Counted from the first letter of the stretch, positions 1-5,763 are shown. The stretch: 12,086 nucleotides of DNA from Bacteroidota bacterium (GCA_023436425.1 JAEZJD010000228.1:1-12086); one strand, 5' to 3'. The notes: a model not told the origin generated them from the letters alone. Numbers and translations are program-made.

Positions 1-1
1 T

Positions 2-457
2 CTCTGCACCAATGCTTTTACGAAAGAATTGCTTCCGGATATAGACATTGTTCCTGCGCGAGGTCAGGTGATGGTTACGTCTTCAATTCCTAATCTTTCG
101 TTTCGCGGCACATTCCATTCAGATGAAGGATTTTATTATTTCAGAGATCTTGGCGACAAAGTTTTGCTGGGCGGTGCCAGAAACAAGGCGTTTGACGATG
201 AGCAAACAACTGACATGAACACTTCAGAATTTATTCAGGAGCAGCTGCAACAGTATCTTGACGAAGTTGTGTTGCCCAATTACAAAGGTCGATACACGAT
301 TGAACACCGCTGGGCAGGCATTATGGCTATGGGCAGTGAAAAAATGCCGATAGTGAAACAGTTGTCAGATCACATGTTTTGTGCCGTGCGCATGAGCGGA
401 ATGGGTGTGGCACTCGCTCCCATTGTGGCAGGCGAGGTTGTACGACTGATGAAATAA
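2..457 (+). CDS. FAD-dependent oxidoreductase (DAO family), C-terminal part
   Basis: This is the 3' end of a gene that begins before the window; the frame is open from base 2 and gives 151 residues. It resembles the C-terminal half of DAO-type flavoproteins, which oxidise amines, amino acids or similar small substrates. Supporting features are an opening CTNAFT stretch like the ATNAYT segment of the family, PARGQV about ten residues later, a central FYYFRDLGDKVLLGGARN strand pair, and a final RWAGIMAMGSEKMPIV...GMGVALAPIVAGEVVRL block. In the family that last block closes the FAD site with a G-x-G near the flavin. The substrate cannot be told from this part, and the Rossmann GxGxxG lies outside the window. 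The next gene is on the other strand, so this one ends its transcription unit. A TTG at base 29 is internal and not the start. Confidence 0.85.
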   Translation, partial: LCTNAFTKELLPDIDIVPARGQVMVTSSIPNLSFRGTFHSDEGFYYFRDLGDKVLLGGARNKAFDDEQTTDMNTSEFIQEQLQQYLDEVVLPNYKGRYTIEHRWAGIMAMGSEKMPIVKQLSDHMFCAVRMSGMGVALAPIVAGEVVRLMK

Positions 458-478
458 AAAAAGCAGTCCGAAGACTGC
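456..478 (-). terminator. Rho-independent terminator of the small secreted-protein gene
   Basis: Read on the minus strand, a perfect 6-bp stem GCAGTC/GACTGC closes a TTCG loop and runs straight into seven T residues. The closing pair makes the loop C(UUCG)G, an unusually stable tetraloop. It lies 35 bases past the stop of the gene ending at 513. On the plus strand the hairpin is not followed by T residues, so it serves the minus-strand gene and not the oxidoreductase, although the A run overlaps the oxidoreductase stop codon. Confidence 0.85.
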
Positions 479-512
479 CCATGAATCCACCCTGTATTTA
501 AATTTCAAACAA

Positions 513-989
513 TTATCTATCACAACTTGATTTGGTCAACTGCAACTTGAAACCCGCAGCTACCGATGGCTTGCCATCAAACATTTGAATAGAAACCAGT
601 AGCCGTGTTTTGTCCCAGGCTGTAGGAGCTGTTAGCAACATTCCGTAAGCTAAACCACTTGACGGCGACGAGGCAGAAAACTTCGCTCCGTATTCATCAA
701 ATTGCTTTGGCTGCACCTGAACAGCATAACCTACGTACGGCACAGCGCATATACTGTTTCCCATTATCAATCCTGCACGTGCCTCGTAGATAACAGCGCC
801 ACTGATATCAGGTGTGGCATTAAATCCTGCGTACACACGATCCATATTTGCGTGCAAGCCTGCAGAGATCAACGTTTGTCCCTGTCTATTTATGCCGACG
901 GCACCGGTGGCGTAAACTGCCGATTCAATTTGCGCATTGGCACCAAATCCAATTAATGATGCTATAGCAAATACAATTATCGTTTTCAT
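513..989 (-). CDS. Small secreted protein of unknown function
   Basis: The 158-residue product is not recognised. It begins MKTIIVFAIASLIGFGANAQ, a clear Sec signal peptide with probable cleavage after Ala19. The mature part of about 139 residues is rich in Gly, Ala and alternating hydrophobic residues (YAGFNATPDISGAVIYEARAGLIM; YVGYAVQV; VAAGFKLQL), which suggests beta strands. It could be a small barrel or a periplasmic beta protein; this is inference from pattern only. There are two cysteines in the mature part, one mid-chain and one four residues from the end. The gene stands alone between convergent and co-directional neighbours and has its own terminator. The ATG is chosen because the signal peptide starts there; no Shine-Dalgarno is visible in front of it. 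Confidence 0.75.
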   Translation of the reverse strand: MKTIIVFAIASLIGFGANAQIESAVYATGAVGINRQGQTLISAGLHANMDRVYAGFNATPDISGAVIYEARAGLIMGNSICAVPYVGYAVQVQPKQFDEYGAKFSASSPSSGLAYGMLLTAPTAWDKTRLLVSIQMFDGKPSVAAGFKLQLTKSSCDR

Positions 990-1074
990 TTTGGTCGGTT
1001 TATATTTTTTAAATGGTACGCTTCCTAAGGCTTCTCAGGACATCATATTAATCCATTTTTCGAAGGAATTGGGG

Positions 1075-1101
1075 TGCCGCACTGCTGCTGTACCAGCGGC
1101 A
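1075..1101 (-). other. Hairpin just after the metalloprotease stop codon
   Basis: TGCCG at 1075-1079 pairs with CGGCA at 1097-1101. CTG at 1082-1084 then pairs with CAG at 1094-1096 across a two-base bulge. It begins 11 bases past the metalloprotease stop on the minus strand. No T run follows in that direction, so it is not a standard intrinsic terminator. It could protect the mRNA 3' end or be part of a Rho-dependent end. Confidence 0.35.
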
Positions 1102-1111
1102 TTTATGAGAG

Positions 1112-2353
1112 TTACAGCTTAACCAACTTTTGAATCAATTTGCTGCTGCCGTTGTCCGCTTTTACAAAGTAAATTCCCGATTGCAGCGGTGTTAATGATA
1201 TTTTCTGAATGGTGGAAGAGAGTTTTACCTCCTGCAGCACCACGCCTGTTGTACTTACTATTTGCACTTTCTTGCCGATCCAGCTTTCATCACCATTGAA
1301 GTTAACGGTAATTACATCTGACGCCGGGTTAGGGTAAACACTTGTACTCCTGTTGATTACTGCTTCAGGTAAGGCAGCTTCAAAAACCCATGGCGCATTC
1401 AATCCTTTGCTTGTAAGCAGCGATACACGAGGCCCGCCGGTATTGAACATGGATCTCATTCTTTCCGTCTGCCCTTTTGTAAAAAGGTTAAGGCAGGCAT
1501 CGTTAGTGAAATCCATGAAGTTCATGTACATGTCGCCAAGAGAACCATTGGAGCAGGTTGATCTAAAGGTGCTTGGGCAGCCACTTGTGAAACTTCCCTG
1601 CGGAGGTGTGTCGCCGACGAAATCATCACCACAATAGTTGTCGCCCCAAATGTGTTTCAGTCCAAGCCAGTGCCCAATTTCGTGAACCGCTGTGCGACCA
1701 AGATTGTAAGGAGCTGACGCATTGATAGTTCCAAATGCAGAAAAAGCAATTACTAACCCATCTTTCGCCGCATCTGTTCCCGGCGCAGTTGCATAACCCA
1801 AAGCACCTTTTAAATTCCCCACCCAAATATTTAAATAGCTCTTGCTGTCCCACGCATCATCTCCACCTTTTGAGCTGAATTTTATTTTATCGTCCGTAGT
1901 GAAATTGAGAATGTTTGTTTTCTTACGCACAATACCGTTCGTTGGTCTGCCGGAAGGATCAGACGTTGCGAGGAAAAACTCGATGCCTGCATCGCCGGCA
2001 ACTGATTTGAAACGATCAGGTGTGTTGGCGGTATCAGCATTCTTTCTTCTGAAGTCTTTATTCAGCACGTCCAGCTGCGATTGAATTTGCTGTTCAGAAA
2101 TATTTTGATTGTCATTGCTGTAAAGCACATGCACCACAACAGGAATTCTGATAACAGAATTTACAGTTTTAAGATTTTGTCCGGATGCAAGCGAAAATTG
2201 TTTGGAAACATAGCTTTCCAGGTCTGCTATTTTCCTGCTTAAAGAAGGATTAGCAATCTTTTCAGACTCCAGATATGAAGCGCTGGCACAATCTCGTTGT
2301 GCGAAAATTACAGAAGTGGTACAGATACAGATTAATAGTAGAGTTGCTCTCAT
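1112..2353 (-). CDS. Secreted M43 (pappalysin-like) zinc metalloprotease with type IX sorting domain
   Basis: This is a predicted extracellular zinc endopeptidase of MEROPS family M43, 413 residues. Residues 1-18 form a signal peptide ending VIFA before Gln-Arg. A propeptide-like region precedes the strand IRIPVVVHVLY (68-78). The metzincin zinc motif is complete: HEIGHWLGLKH at 224-234 gives His224, Glu225, His228 and His234. The Met-turn follows in NFMDF with Met280. Cysteines at 241, 259, 267 and 287 fit disulfides seen in bacterial M43 enzymes. Residues from about 338 to the end (VYPNPASD..., IYFVKADNGSSKLIQKLVKL) form a type A type IX secretion sorting domain, so the protein should cross the outer membrane by the Por system and be released or anchored. 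Residues 320-337 link the two. The ATG is supported by the signal peptide; AGGA lies five bases upstream, partly inside a hairpin. Confidence 0.93.
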   Translation of the reverse strand: MRATLLLICICTTSVIFAQRDCASASYLESEKIANPSLSRKIADLESYVSKQFSLASGQNLKTVNSVIRIPVVVHVLYSNDNQNISEQQIQSQLDVLNKDFRRKNADTANTPDRFKSVAGDAGIEFFLATSDPSGRPTNGIVRKKTNILNFTTDDKIKFSSKGGDDAWDSKSYLNIWVGNLKGALGYATAPGTDAAKDGLVIAFSAFGTINASAPYNLGRTAVHEIGHWLGLKHIWGDNYCGDDFVGDTPPQGSFTSGCPSTFRSTCSNGSLGDMYMNFMDFTNDACLNLFTKGQTERMRSMFNTGGPRVSLLTSKGLNAPWVFEAALPEAVINRSTSVYPNPASDVITVNFNGDESWIGKKVQIVSTTGVVLQEVKLSSTIQKISLTPLQSGIYFVKADNGSSKLIQKLVKL

Positions 2354-2372
2354 AGTTCCTGAATTTTTCAGG
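2354..2372 (-). promoter_or_regulatory. Hairpin overlapping the metalloprotease ribosome-binding region
   Basis: On the minus strand the 19 bases before the start codon read CCTGAA, AAA, TTCAGG, AACT. This is a perfect 6-bp stem with a three-base loop, ending four bases before ATG. The only Shine-Dalgarno-like string, AGGA, uses the last three stem bases. Folding would hide it and place the stem within the ribosome footprint. Whether it regulates is unknown; Bacteroidota often start translation without Shine-Dalgarno pairing. Confidence 0.4.
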
Positions 2373-2549
2373 TAACCATAGGCAATGGATCTTGCAGGCT
2401 TTTAACTGATATTTGGATACGGTCAGTCTAAAGGATATGAAGGGATGGAATCGATAGGATACGTGGAGAGAGATCAAAGATATACTGCGTTTTTTTAAGA
2501 TGCAAGTACCCGCCAATTTTTGTTTAACAGATTCTTTTCTCCCCCGCCC

Positions 2550-2557
2550 TATTTTTG
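2550..2557 (+). promoter_or_regulatory. TAnnTTTG promoter box of the glutaminyl cyclase gene
   Basis: TATTTTTG matches the Bacteroidota primary sigma factor -7 consensus TAnnTTTG exactly. It ends four bases before the start codon, so transcription should begin at or next to the ATG, giving a leaderless or nearly leaderless mRNA. A TTTG at 2519-2522 is 27 bases upstream, further than the usual spacing of about 20, so the -33 element is unclear. Confidence 0.5.
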
Positions 2558-2561
2558 ACGG

Positions 2562-3356
2562 ATGAAACATCTTTTGCTTTGTGCGCTGATGAGTACAATA
2601 GTTTTCCTGATGAGCTGTAATAATGGTAATGAATCGGGGAGTTCTGACGAGCAAAGGTCAGTGCCGCCTATCTCCTACACTGTCGCTGCCTCTTTTCCGC
2701 ACGATACGTCTTCGTTTACGGAAGGACTCGAATTCTATAACAATACCATTCTTGAAAGCACGGGCTTAAACGGAAAGTCAAAATTGTTGCAGGTGGACCT
2801 GCAAACCGGCAAAGTTCTGAAAGAGGTAAAGCTTGATCCTAAATATTTCGGAGAAGGCATTTCTGTTTTGGGTGATACGCTTTACCAAATGACTTACCAG
2901 GAGCATGTTGTGTTTGTTTATGATGCAAAGACGTTCACCAAGTTGAAAGAATTGCCATTAAAAACCGAAGGCTGGGGCATGACCAACGATGGCAAGCAGT
3001 TGATTGTCACCGATGGCAGCAGCAATCTTTATTTCTACGAACCCGGAACTTTCCGCCTGTTGCGGGTGCAGGCAGTAACGGAAAACGGCAATCCGGCAGT
3101 GAATCTAAATGAGTTGGAATATATCAACGGCTACGTTTACGCCAACCAATGGCAGTACAATTATATTTTAAAGATTGACCCGGCAAATGGTGAAGTGCTC
3201 GCAAAAATGGATTTGACCGAGTTGGTGAACAGGGTGAGAGCAAAAGAACCGAAAGCAGAAGTGCTGAACGGGATTGGATATAACCGGGAAACAAAAAAAG
3301 TATATGTCACCGGGAAAAATTGGCCGGAGATCTACGAAATTCAATTCAGCTTTTAG
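2562..3356 (+). CDS. Glutaminyl-peptide cyclotransferase (glutamine cyclotransferase family), lipoprotein
   Basis: This 264-residue protein would convert N-terminal glutamine of peptides to pyroglutamate with release of ammonia. It belongs to the five-bladed propeller family of plant and bacterial cyclases (glutamine cyclotransferase, PF05096), not the zinc-dependent animal type. Family blocks in order are FTEGLEF (52-58), STGLNGKSKL (66-75), YFGEGI (95-100), TEGWGMTNDG (135-144), VTDGSSNLYF (149-158), NELEYINGYVYANQW (183-197), LNGIGYN (235-241) and VTGKNWPEIYEI (249-260). Residues 1-19 are a lipoprotein signal with lipobox LMSC and Cys19 as the lipid anchor. A Ser/Glu/Asn-rich linker follows, so the enzyme acts in the periplasm or at the outer membrane. 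Many type IX and Sec substrates of Bacteroidota expose N-terminal Gln after signal cleavage, including several in this window, so they are plausible substrates (inference). No upstream in-frame start exists because a TGA lies two codons before the ATG. Confidence 0.92.
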   Translation: MKHLLLCALMSTIVFLMSCNNGNESGSSDEQRSVPPISYTVAASFPHDTSSFTEGLEFYNNTILESTGLNGKSKLLQVDLQTGKVLKEVKLDPKYFGEGISVLGDTLYQMTYQEHVVFVYDAKTFTKLKELPLKTEGWGMTNDGKQLIVTDGSSNLYFYEPGTFRLLRVQAVTENGNPAVNLNELEYINGYVYANQWQYNYILKIDPANGEVLAKMDLTELVNRVRAKEPKAEVLNGIGYNRETKKVYVTGKNWPEIYEIQFSF

Positions 3357-3369
3357 CCGAGGAATCTGA

Positions 3370-4263
3370 TTATTTTTTTTCCACTACGTAAATGATTGAG
3401 CTGCAACGATCTTTCTCCGTCAGTGCATACAAATTAGACCGCAGGCCGTTGAAAGCTGCCGATAGCCAACTTGTTTTTCCTTTATAATATTTGCTGCTTA
3501 ACAGGCTGATGTAAAAGCTGTCGAACCACATTGGCTTTTTGTCTGTTATTCTGAGTCCGTGCTTGTTCATGAGCGCCTCCATCGATCGGGGAGAAAAATG
3601 ATAAAGATGCCGCGGCACGTCGTACGCTGCCCAATAAGGCCGGTAAATGTTTGCATCGAGCGATTGATAATTGGGAACTGCAATAAACATTTTACCATCG
3701 GCAGCAAGAAGCTTTTTCAAAGATTCCATGTAATCGTGCAATTGATGTACATGCTCCAAAACATGCCACAAAGTAATTGCGTCGAATTGCTGCGCGGAAA
3801 GGGATTTCAATCTTGAAACAGGTTGCAGCGTTAAACCGAATAGCTGTTTTGCATTTGTCCTTGCACCTTCGTCGGGCTCTATTCCGGTGCACTGCCATCC
3901 TTGTTGCTGCATCGTATTCACAAAAGCACCTACGCCTGCACCTACGTCGAGTAAATTGCCTTGCGCCTTGGTTTGGGAAACTATGAAGGCTGCTTTTTGC
4001 TTTAGGGTATGATTACGAACCTTTTGATACAAAGTATTTACAAACCCTTTGCTTGTGTTGGAGTGCGAAATGTAGTCGGTTGATTGATAATAGGGAAAAA
4101 TCGAATTTTCATCAGGAACGTCTTGTGTAAACCGCACCGTACAATCGTCGCACTGCCAAATCACAAAATCTTCTTTGCTCACAGAATGATCCTTTACCGT
4201 GAGCAGGGGATTAATTGCGCGACTGCCGCACACAGGACATTGGCTGTAGTGAACCTTGTTCAT
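3370..4263 (-). CDS. Zinc-ribbon class I SAM-dependent methyltransferase
   Basis: The protein has 297 residues. The N-terminus carries a four-cysteine zinc ribbon: CPVC at 9-12 and CDDC at 38-41. The methyltransferase fold follows, with motif I LLDVGAGVGAF at 104-114 (SAM binding), the acidic end of strand 2 in GIEP (Glu129), and DAITLWHVLEHVH at 161-173, typical of Methyltransf_23 proteins. PRHLYHFSP at 218-226 and a final YVVEKK match the C-terminus of this group. Such zinc-ribbon enzymes are common in Bacteroidota and often lie near polysaccharide or lipid glycosylation genes, but neighbours here give no clue to the acceptor. The stop is 13 bases from the stop of the converging cyclase gene, with no hairpin between. 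The start is the first ATG before the CPVC ribbon, and TTACTTTG, one base off the -7 consensus, ends five bases before it. Confidence 0.85.
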   Translation of the reverse strand: MNKVHYSQCPVCGSRAINPLLTVKDHSVSKEDFVIWQCDDCTVRFTQDVPDENSIFPYYQSTDYISHSNTSKGFVNTLYQKVRNHTLKQKAAFIVSQTKAQGNLLDVGAGVGAFVNTMQQQGWQCTGIEPDEGARTNAKQLFGLTLQPVSRLKSLSAQQFDAITLWHVLEHVHQLHDYMESLKKLLAADGKMFIAVPNYQSLDANIYRPYWAAYDVPRHLYHFSPRSMEALMNKHGLRITDKKPMWFDSFYISLLSSKYYKGKTSWLSAAFNGLRSNLYALTEKDRCSSIIYVVEKK

Positions 4264-4338
4264 TGCTGCAAAGTAAGAACTATAATGTTGAGCAACTACC
4301 GACGGAGAATGTCACACGCAGAACACCTCAAACGAGTC

Positions 4339-4363
4339 TGTCAAATTGAAAACCCATTTGACA
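4339..4363. promoter_or_regulatory. Perfect 8-bp dyad, possible repressor operator
   Basis: TGTCAAAT at 4339-4346 and ATTTGACA at 4356-4363 are exact inverted copies separated by nine bases. Spacing and symmetry suit a dimeric helix-turn-helix regulator. It lies about 75 bp upstream of the methyltransferase start and 33 bp upstream of the small frame at 4397. No regulator gene lies nearby, so the assignment is inference. Confidence 0.3.
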
Positions 4364-4438
4364 TGCTAAGCCGGTAATTTCGTTTTTAGTTATATCATGA
4401 CGACGCAACACCAAAAAACGAAAACAGAAGGTGATGAA

Positions 4439-4563
4439 AATCAGCATTCTAGGGAATTGCCGTTTCGTATATTTATGAGTTGGCAGCTATTGTTTGGGCT
4501 GCAGTCTTAAAGTCAGCAGAATAAAAATCAGCATTAAAAAAAGGGGAGATCAGAATCAGCATC
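4439..4563 (+). repeat. Three spaced copies of AATCAGCAT
   Basis: AATCAGCATT occurs at 4439-4448 and 4526-4535, AATCAGCATC at 4554-4563, and a weaker copy AGTCAGCAGA at 4511-4520. The spacing is irregular, so this is not a simple tandem array or a CRISPR. Confidence 0.45.
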
Positions 4564-4570
4564 ATCGTCT

Positions 4571-4630
4571 ACTTCGATAAGCGAAGCGAGAAGGAAGCTG
4601 GCTTGCTATCGAAGCTTTGCTTATCGAAGT
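4571..4630. repeat. 60-bp inverted repeat (17-bp arms)
   Basis: The arm at 4571-4587 (ACTTCGATAAGCGAAGC) is the reverse complement of 4614-4630 except at one position, where RNA or folded DNA would still form a G-U or G-T pair. The loop is 26 bases and contains a shorter AAGC/GCTT pairing. Only a one-base bulge interrupts the extension of the right arm into GTTAGC (4629-4634), the same hexamer that ends both attC-like sites. No T run follows on either strand, so it is not a simple terminator. Confidence 0.6.
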
Positions 4631-4690
4631 TAGCCTCCTTTACTGAGCATTCCCGGTGATTTGGACGGAAATTGGTGGTGAAAACTCTTC

Positions 4691-4712
4691 TAAAAATGTG
4701 GTGTAAACCACA
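4691..4712 (-). terminator. Terminator-like hairpin on the minus strand
   Basis: TGTGGT at 4697-4702 and ACCACA at 4707-4712 form a perfect 6-bp stem with a four-base loop. On the minus strand the stem is followed by TTTTTA. No minus-strand gene is visible just upstream of it, so it may stop read-through from the cassette or be the remains of an older gene end. Confidence 0.35.
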
Positions 4713-4755
4713 AAACTCACTCCTTTGGGTAATGTCTGAGTTTCGATCAACAACA

Positions 4756-4892
4756 GCTGCCAACATAGGTTTGCCGCAATGCCGGCTTTAGAATAGGAGC
4801 CAAGTTTTTGTAATTCTATTTGACTTTTTATCTTTAATTAAATGACAGAATAAGGAATGCCGGCACTTCGGCAAGCCTTGTCCGTTAGCAGC
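4756..4892 (+). repeat. attC-like recombination site 1 (upstream of the DUF305 cassette)
   Basis: This is a large imperfect inverted repeat with integron attC layout. R'' is GCCAAC (4759-4764, inside GCTGCCAAC), then a three-base spacer ATA, L'' GGTTTGCCGCAATGCCGGC (4768-4786), a 72-base loop, L' GCCGGCACTTCGGCAAGCC (4859-4877), a six-base spacer TTGTCC, and R' GTTAGC (4884-4889, followed by AGC). The arms match at 16 of 19 positions. Core to core it spans 131 bp, within the usual attC size. The R' heptamer GTTAGCA fits classical GTTRRRY only in its first five bases, so the label is attC-like. The expected cut would fall between G4884 and T4885. Confidence 0.65.
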
Positions 4893-4911
4893 AACCCGTG
4901 GTGACACACCA

Positions 4912-4923
4912 AACCTATAGGTT
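4912..4923. promoter_or_regulatory. Perfect 12-bp palindrome in the cassette leader
   Basis: AACCTATAGGTT is fully self-complementary and lies 85 bp upstream of the DUF305 start, inside the putative cassette. It is a plausible dimeric operator. It loosely resembles the CCTATAGG core of some CsoR-type copper repressor sites, but no such regulator is encoded here, so this is only a hint. Confidence 0.25.
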
Positions 4924-4995
4924 AACCGCGACTTCATCCTTTGAAAAGCAACTTCTGTGGTTTGACTTTTGTAGCCAATTACATCAGTATTCACC

Positions 4996-5004
4996 TAAAT
5001 TTTG
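4996..5004 (+). promoter_or_regulatory. Near-consensus -7 box of the DUF305 gene
   Basis: TAAATTTTG matches TAnnTTTG with one extra base, or one mismatch in the last eight bases. It ends four bases before the ATG, the same distance as in the cyclase gene. TTTG at 4968-4971 is a possible but loosely spaced -33 element. It would let the cassette gene be transcribed without an external integron promoter. Confidence 0.35.
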
Positions 5005-5008
5005 ACAC

Positions 5009-5467
5009 ATGGAAAATATGAATGGCAACAGCTACAATAAATTCATGGTAATGATGATAATTTCCTTGGTCATTATGTATTTGGTTATGTTTCTAAACAT
5101 GGACAGCGTTGGACATTATCATACAAGTGCGACAAGGATTTATATGGCAGTTTTGATGGTCGCTCCTATGGCAATAGTTATGATGACAATGATGGGTAAA
5201 ATGTACCCAAATAAGAAGGCAAATACAGGAATTGTAGTGGGGGCAATCGTTTTGTTTATTATTACACTGACTGCACTACGGACACAAACGCCTATAAGCG
5301 ATGTTCAATACATGAAAGCAATGATACCACATCACTCTTCAGCCATAATGACAAGTAAGCATGCCAATATTAAAGACCCCGAAGTGAAAAAATTAGCCGA
5401 TAGCATTATTGCATCCCAAGAACGAGAAATCAAACAAATGGAGGCAATATTAAATCGCATGAAATAG
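5009..5467 (+). CDS. DUF305-domain membrane protein (cassette cargo)
   Basis: This 152-residue protein has three predicted membrane segments at about 11-30, 44-62 and 73-90, followed by a C-terminal domain. The domain carries the DUF305 signature MIPHHSSAI (105-113), then a helix with conserved His118, LADSII (129-134) and SQEREIKQM (136-144). DUF305 belongs to the ferritin-like helical group; its biochemical role is not established. Its His pair and Met richness, and its frequent occurrence near copper and other metal genes, suggest metal binding (inference). Two starts are possible, Met1 and Met4; Met1 fits the promoter spacing. It is the only gene between two attC-like sites and is clearly AT-richer than its neighbours, in line with horizontal acquisition. 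Confidence 0.85.
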   Translation: MENMNGNSYNKFMVMMIISLVIMYLVMFLNMDSVGHYHTSATRIYMAVLMVAPMAIVMMTMMGKMYPNKKANTGIVVGAIVLFIITLTALRTQTPISDVQYMKAMIPHHSSAIMTSKHANIKDPEVKKLADSIIASQEREIKQMEAILNRMK

Positions 5468-5511
5468 TATCATTACTTTGAGCAATCCGCCAAAGCCAGA
5501 CAGAAGGGTAT

Positions 5512-5713
5512 GCTGCTAACATGCGGTTTGGCGTTATGGCGGCCTGAAGAACAACACTTCGGCTTTTGTTTCGCTATTGTGCTGCATATCCAGCTTTACG
5601 GAACGCCATTGAGCAGTAGAAATAAACCTTGTATTTTAGTTCATCATTCGGCTTCAGTTGTCGGCAGACGGGACACAGAATATCGCCACAACGCCAAGCC
5701 GTCCAACGTTAGC
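5512..5713 (+). repeat. attC-like recombination site 2 (3' end of the DUF305 cassette)
   Basis: The layout matches site 1: R'' GCTAAC (5515-5520), spacer ATG, L'' from 5524 (CGGTTTGGCGTTATGGC), a loop of about 140 bases, L' GCCACAACGCCAAGCCG (5685-5701), spacer TCCAAC, R' GTTAGC (5708-5713). The arms agree at 15 of 17 positions. The loop holds a further pairing, CTGAAG at 5544-5549 with CTTCAG at 5652-5657. Core to core is 199 bp, longer than classical attC sites. R' runs directly into seven A residues. It starts 45 bases past the DUF305 stop and is the only candidate transcription end for that gene. Confidence 0.65.
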
Positions 5714-5763
5714 AAAAAAAGGTTGCTTAAGTTGGTCGGTTTCCCTCCTTCGTCGGGAATATT

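Larger units (their letters stand above)
4264..4755. other. Intergenic stretch without a convincing gene, rich in short repeats
   Basis: These 492 bases lie between the methyltransferase start and the first attC-like site. They contain a 25-bp dyad, three AATCAGCAT copies, a 60-bp inverted repeat and a minus-strand terminator-like hairpin, each listed separately. The best reading frame is 4397-4510 (+), 37 codons starting MTTQHQKTKTEGDENQHSRE and ending at TAA. It has no recognisable homology and spans one of the short repeats, so I do not call it a gene. It could be the start of a gene lost when repeats or cassettes moved in. No tRNA or other structural RNA was seen. Confidence 0.5.
4885..5708 (+). 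mobile_element. Putative integron-type gene cassette carrying DUF305
   Basis: The 824-bp unit runs from the core of attC-like site 1 to the core of site 2. It has the standard cassette order: short 5' leader, one gene, then its own attC-like site at the 3' end, with the gene reading toward that site. Its coding part is AT-richer than its neighbours: 156 G+C in 420 bases (37%) at 5041-5460, against 187 in 420 (44.5%) in the cyclase gene at 2881-3300. No integrase or attI is visible, so it would be an integrase-less cassette. It ends 50 bp beyond the last gene of the minus-strand operon and interrupts no reading frame. Confidence 0.6.

Noticed and set aside
2262..2654. Minus-strand frame of 130 codons across the protease/cyclase gap
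   Set aside because: It overlaps the starts of two well-supported genes, and its sequence has no family pattern.
4287..4293. GTTGAGC, an exact match to the classical GTTRRRY core
   Set aside because: A 7-base degenerate match is expected about once per kilobase, and no inverted-repeat arms precede it.
4397..4510. Small plus-strand frame of 37 codons
   Set aside because: No recognisable domain, no clear promoter or ribosome site, and it runs through one of the AATCAGCAT repeats. It could be a gene remnant but is not supportable as a gene.
4439..4563. CRISPR array
   Set aside because: Repeats are too short and irregularly spaced, and no cas genes are present.
4569..4766. Minus-strand frame of 65 codons
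   Set aside because: It starts inside attC-like site 1, crosses the terminator-like hairpin and ends in the 60-bp inverted repeat.
4788..4994. Minus-strand frame of 68 codons
   Set aside because: It is the translation of the right arm of attC-like site 1 and the cassette leader; no family pattern.
4756..5713. Insertion sequence with the inverted repeats as ends
   Set aside because: Each site is a complete inverted repeat by itself with its own loop, no transposase is present, and no target duplication is seen. The gene-then-site order fits a cassette better.
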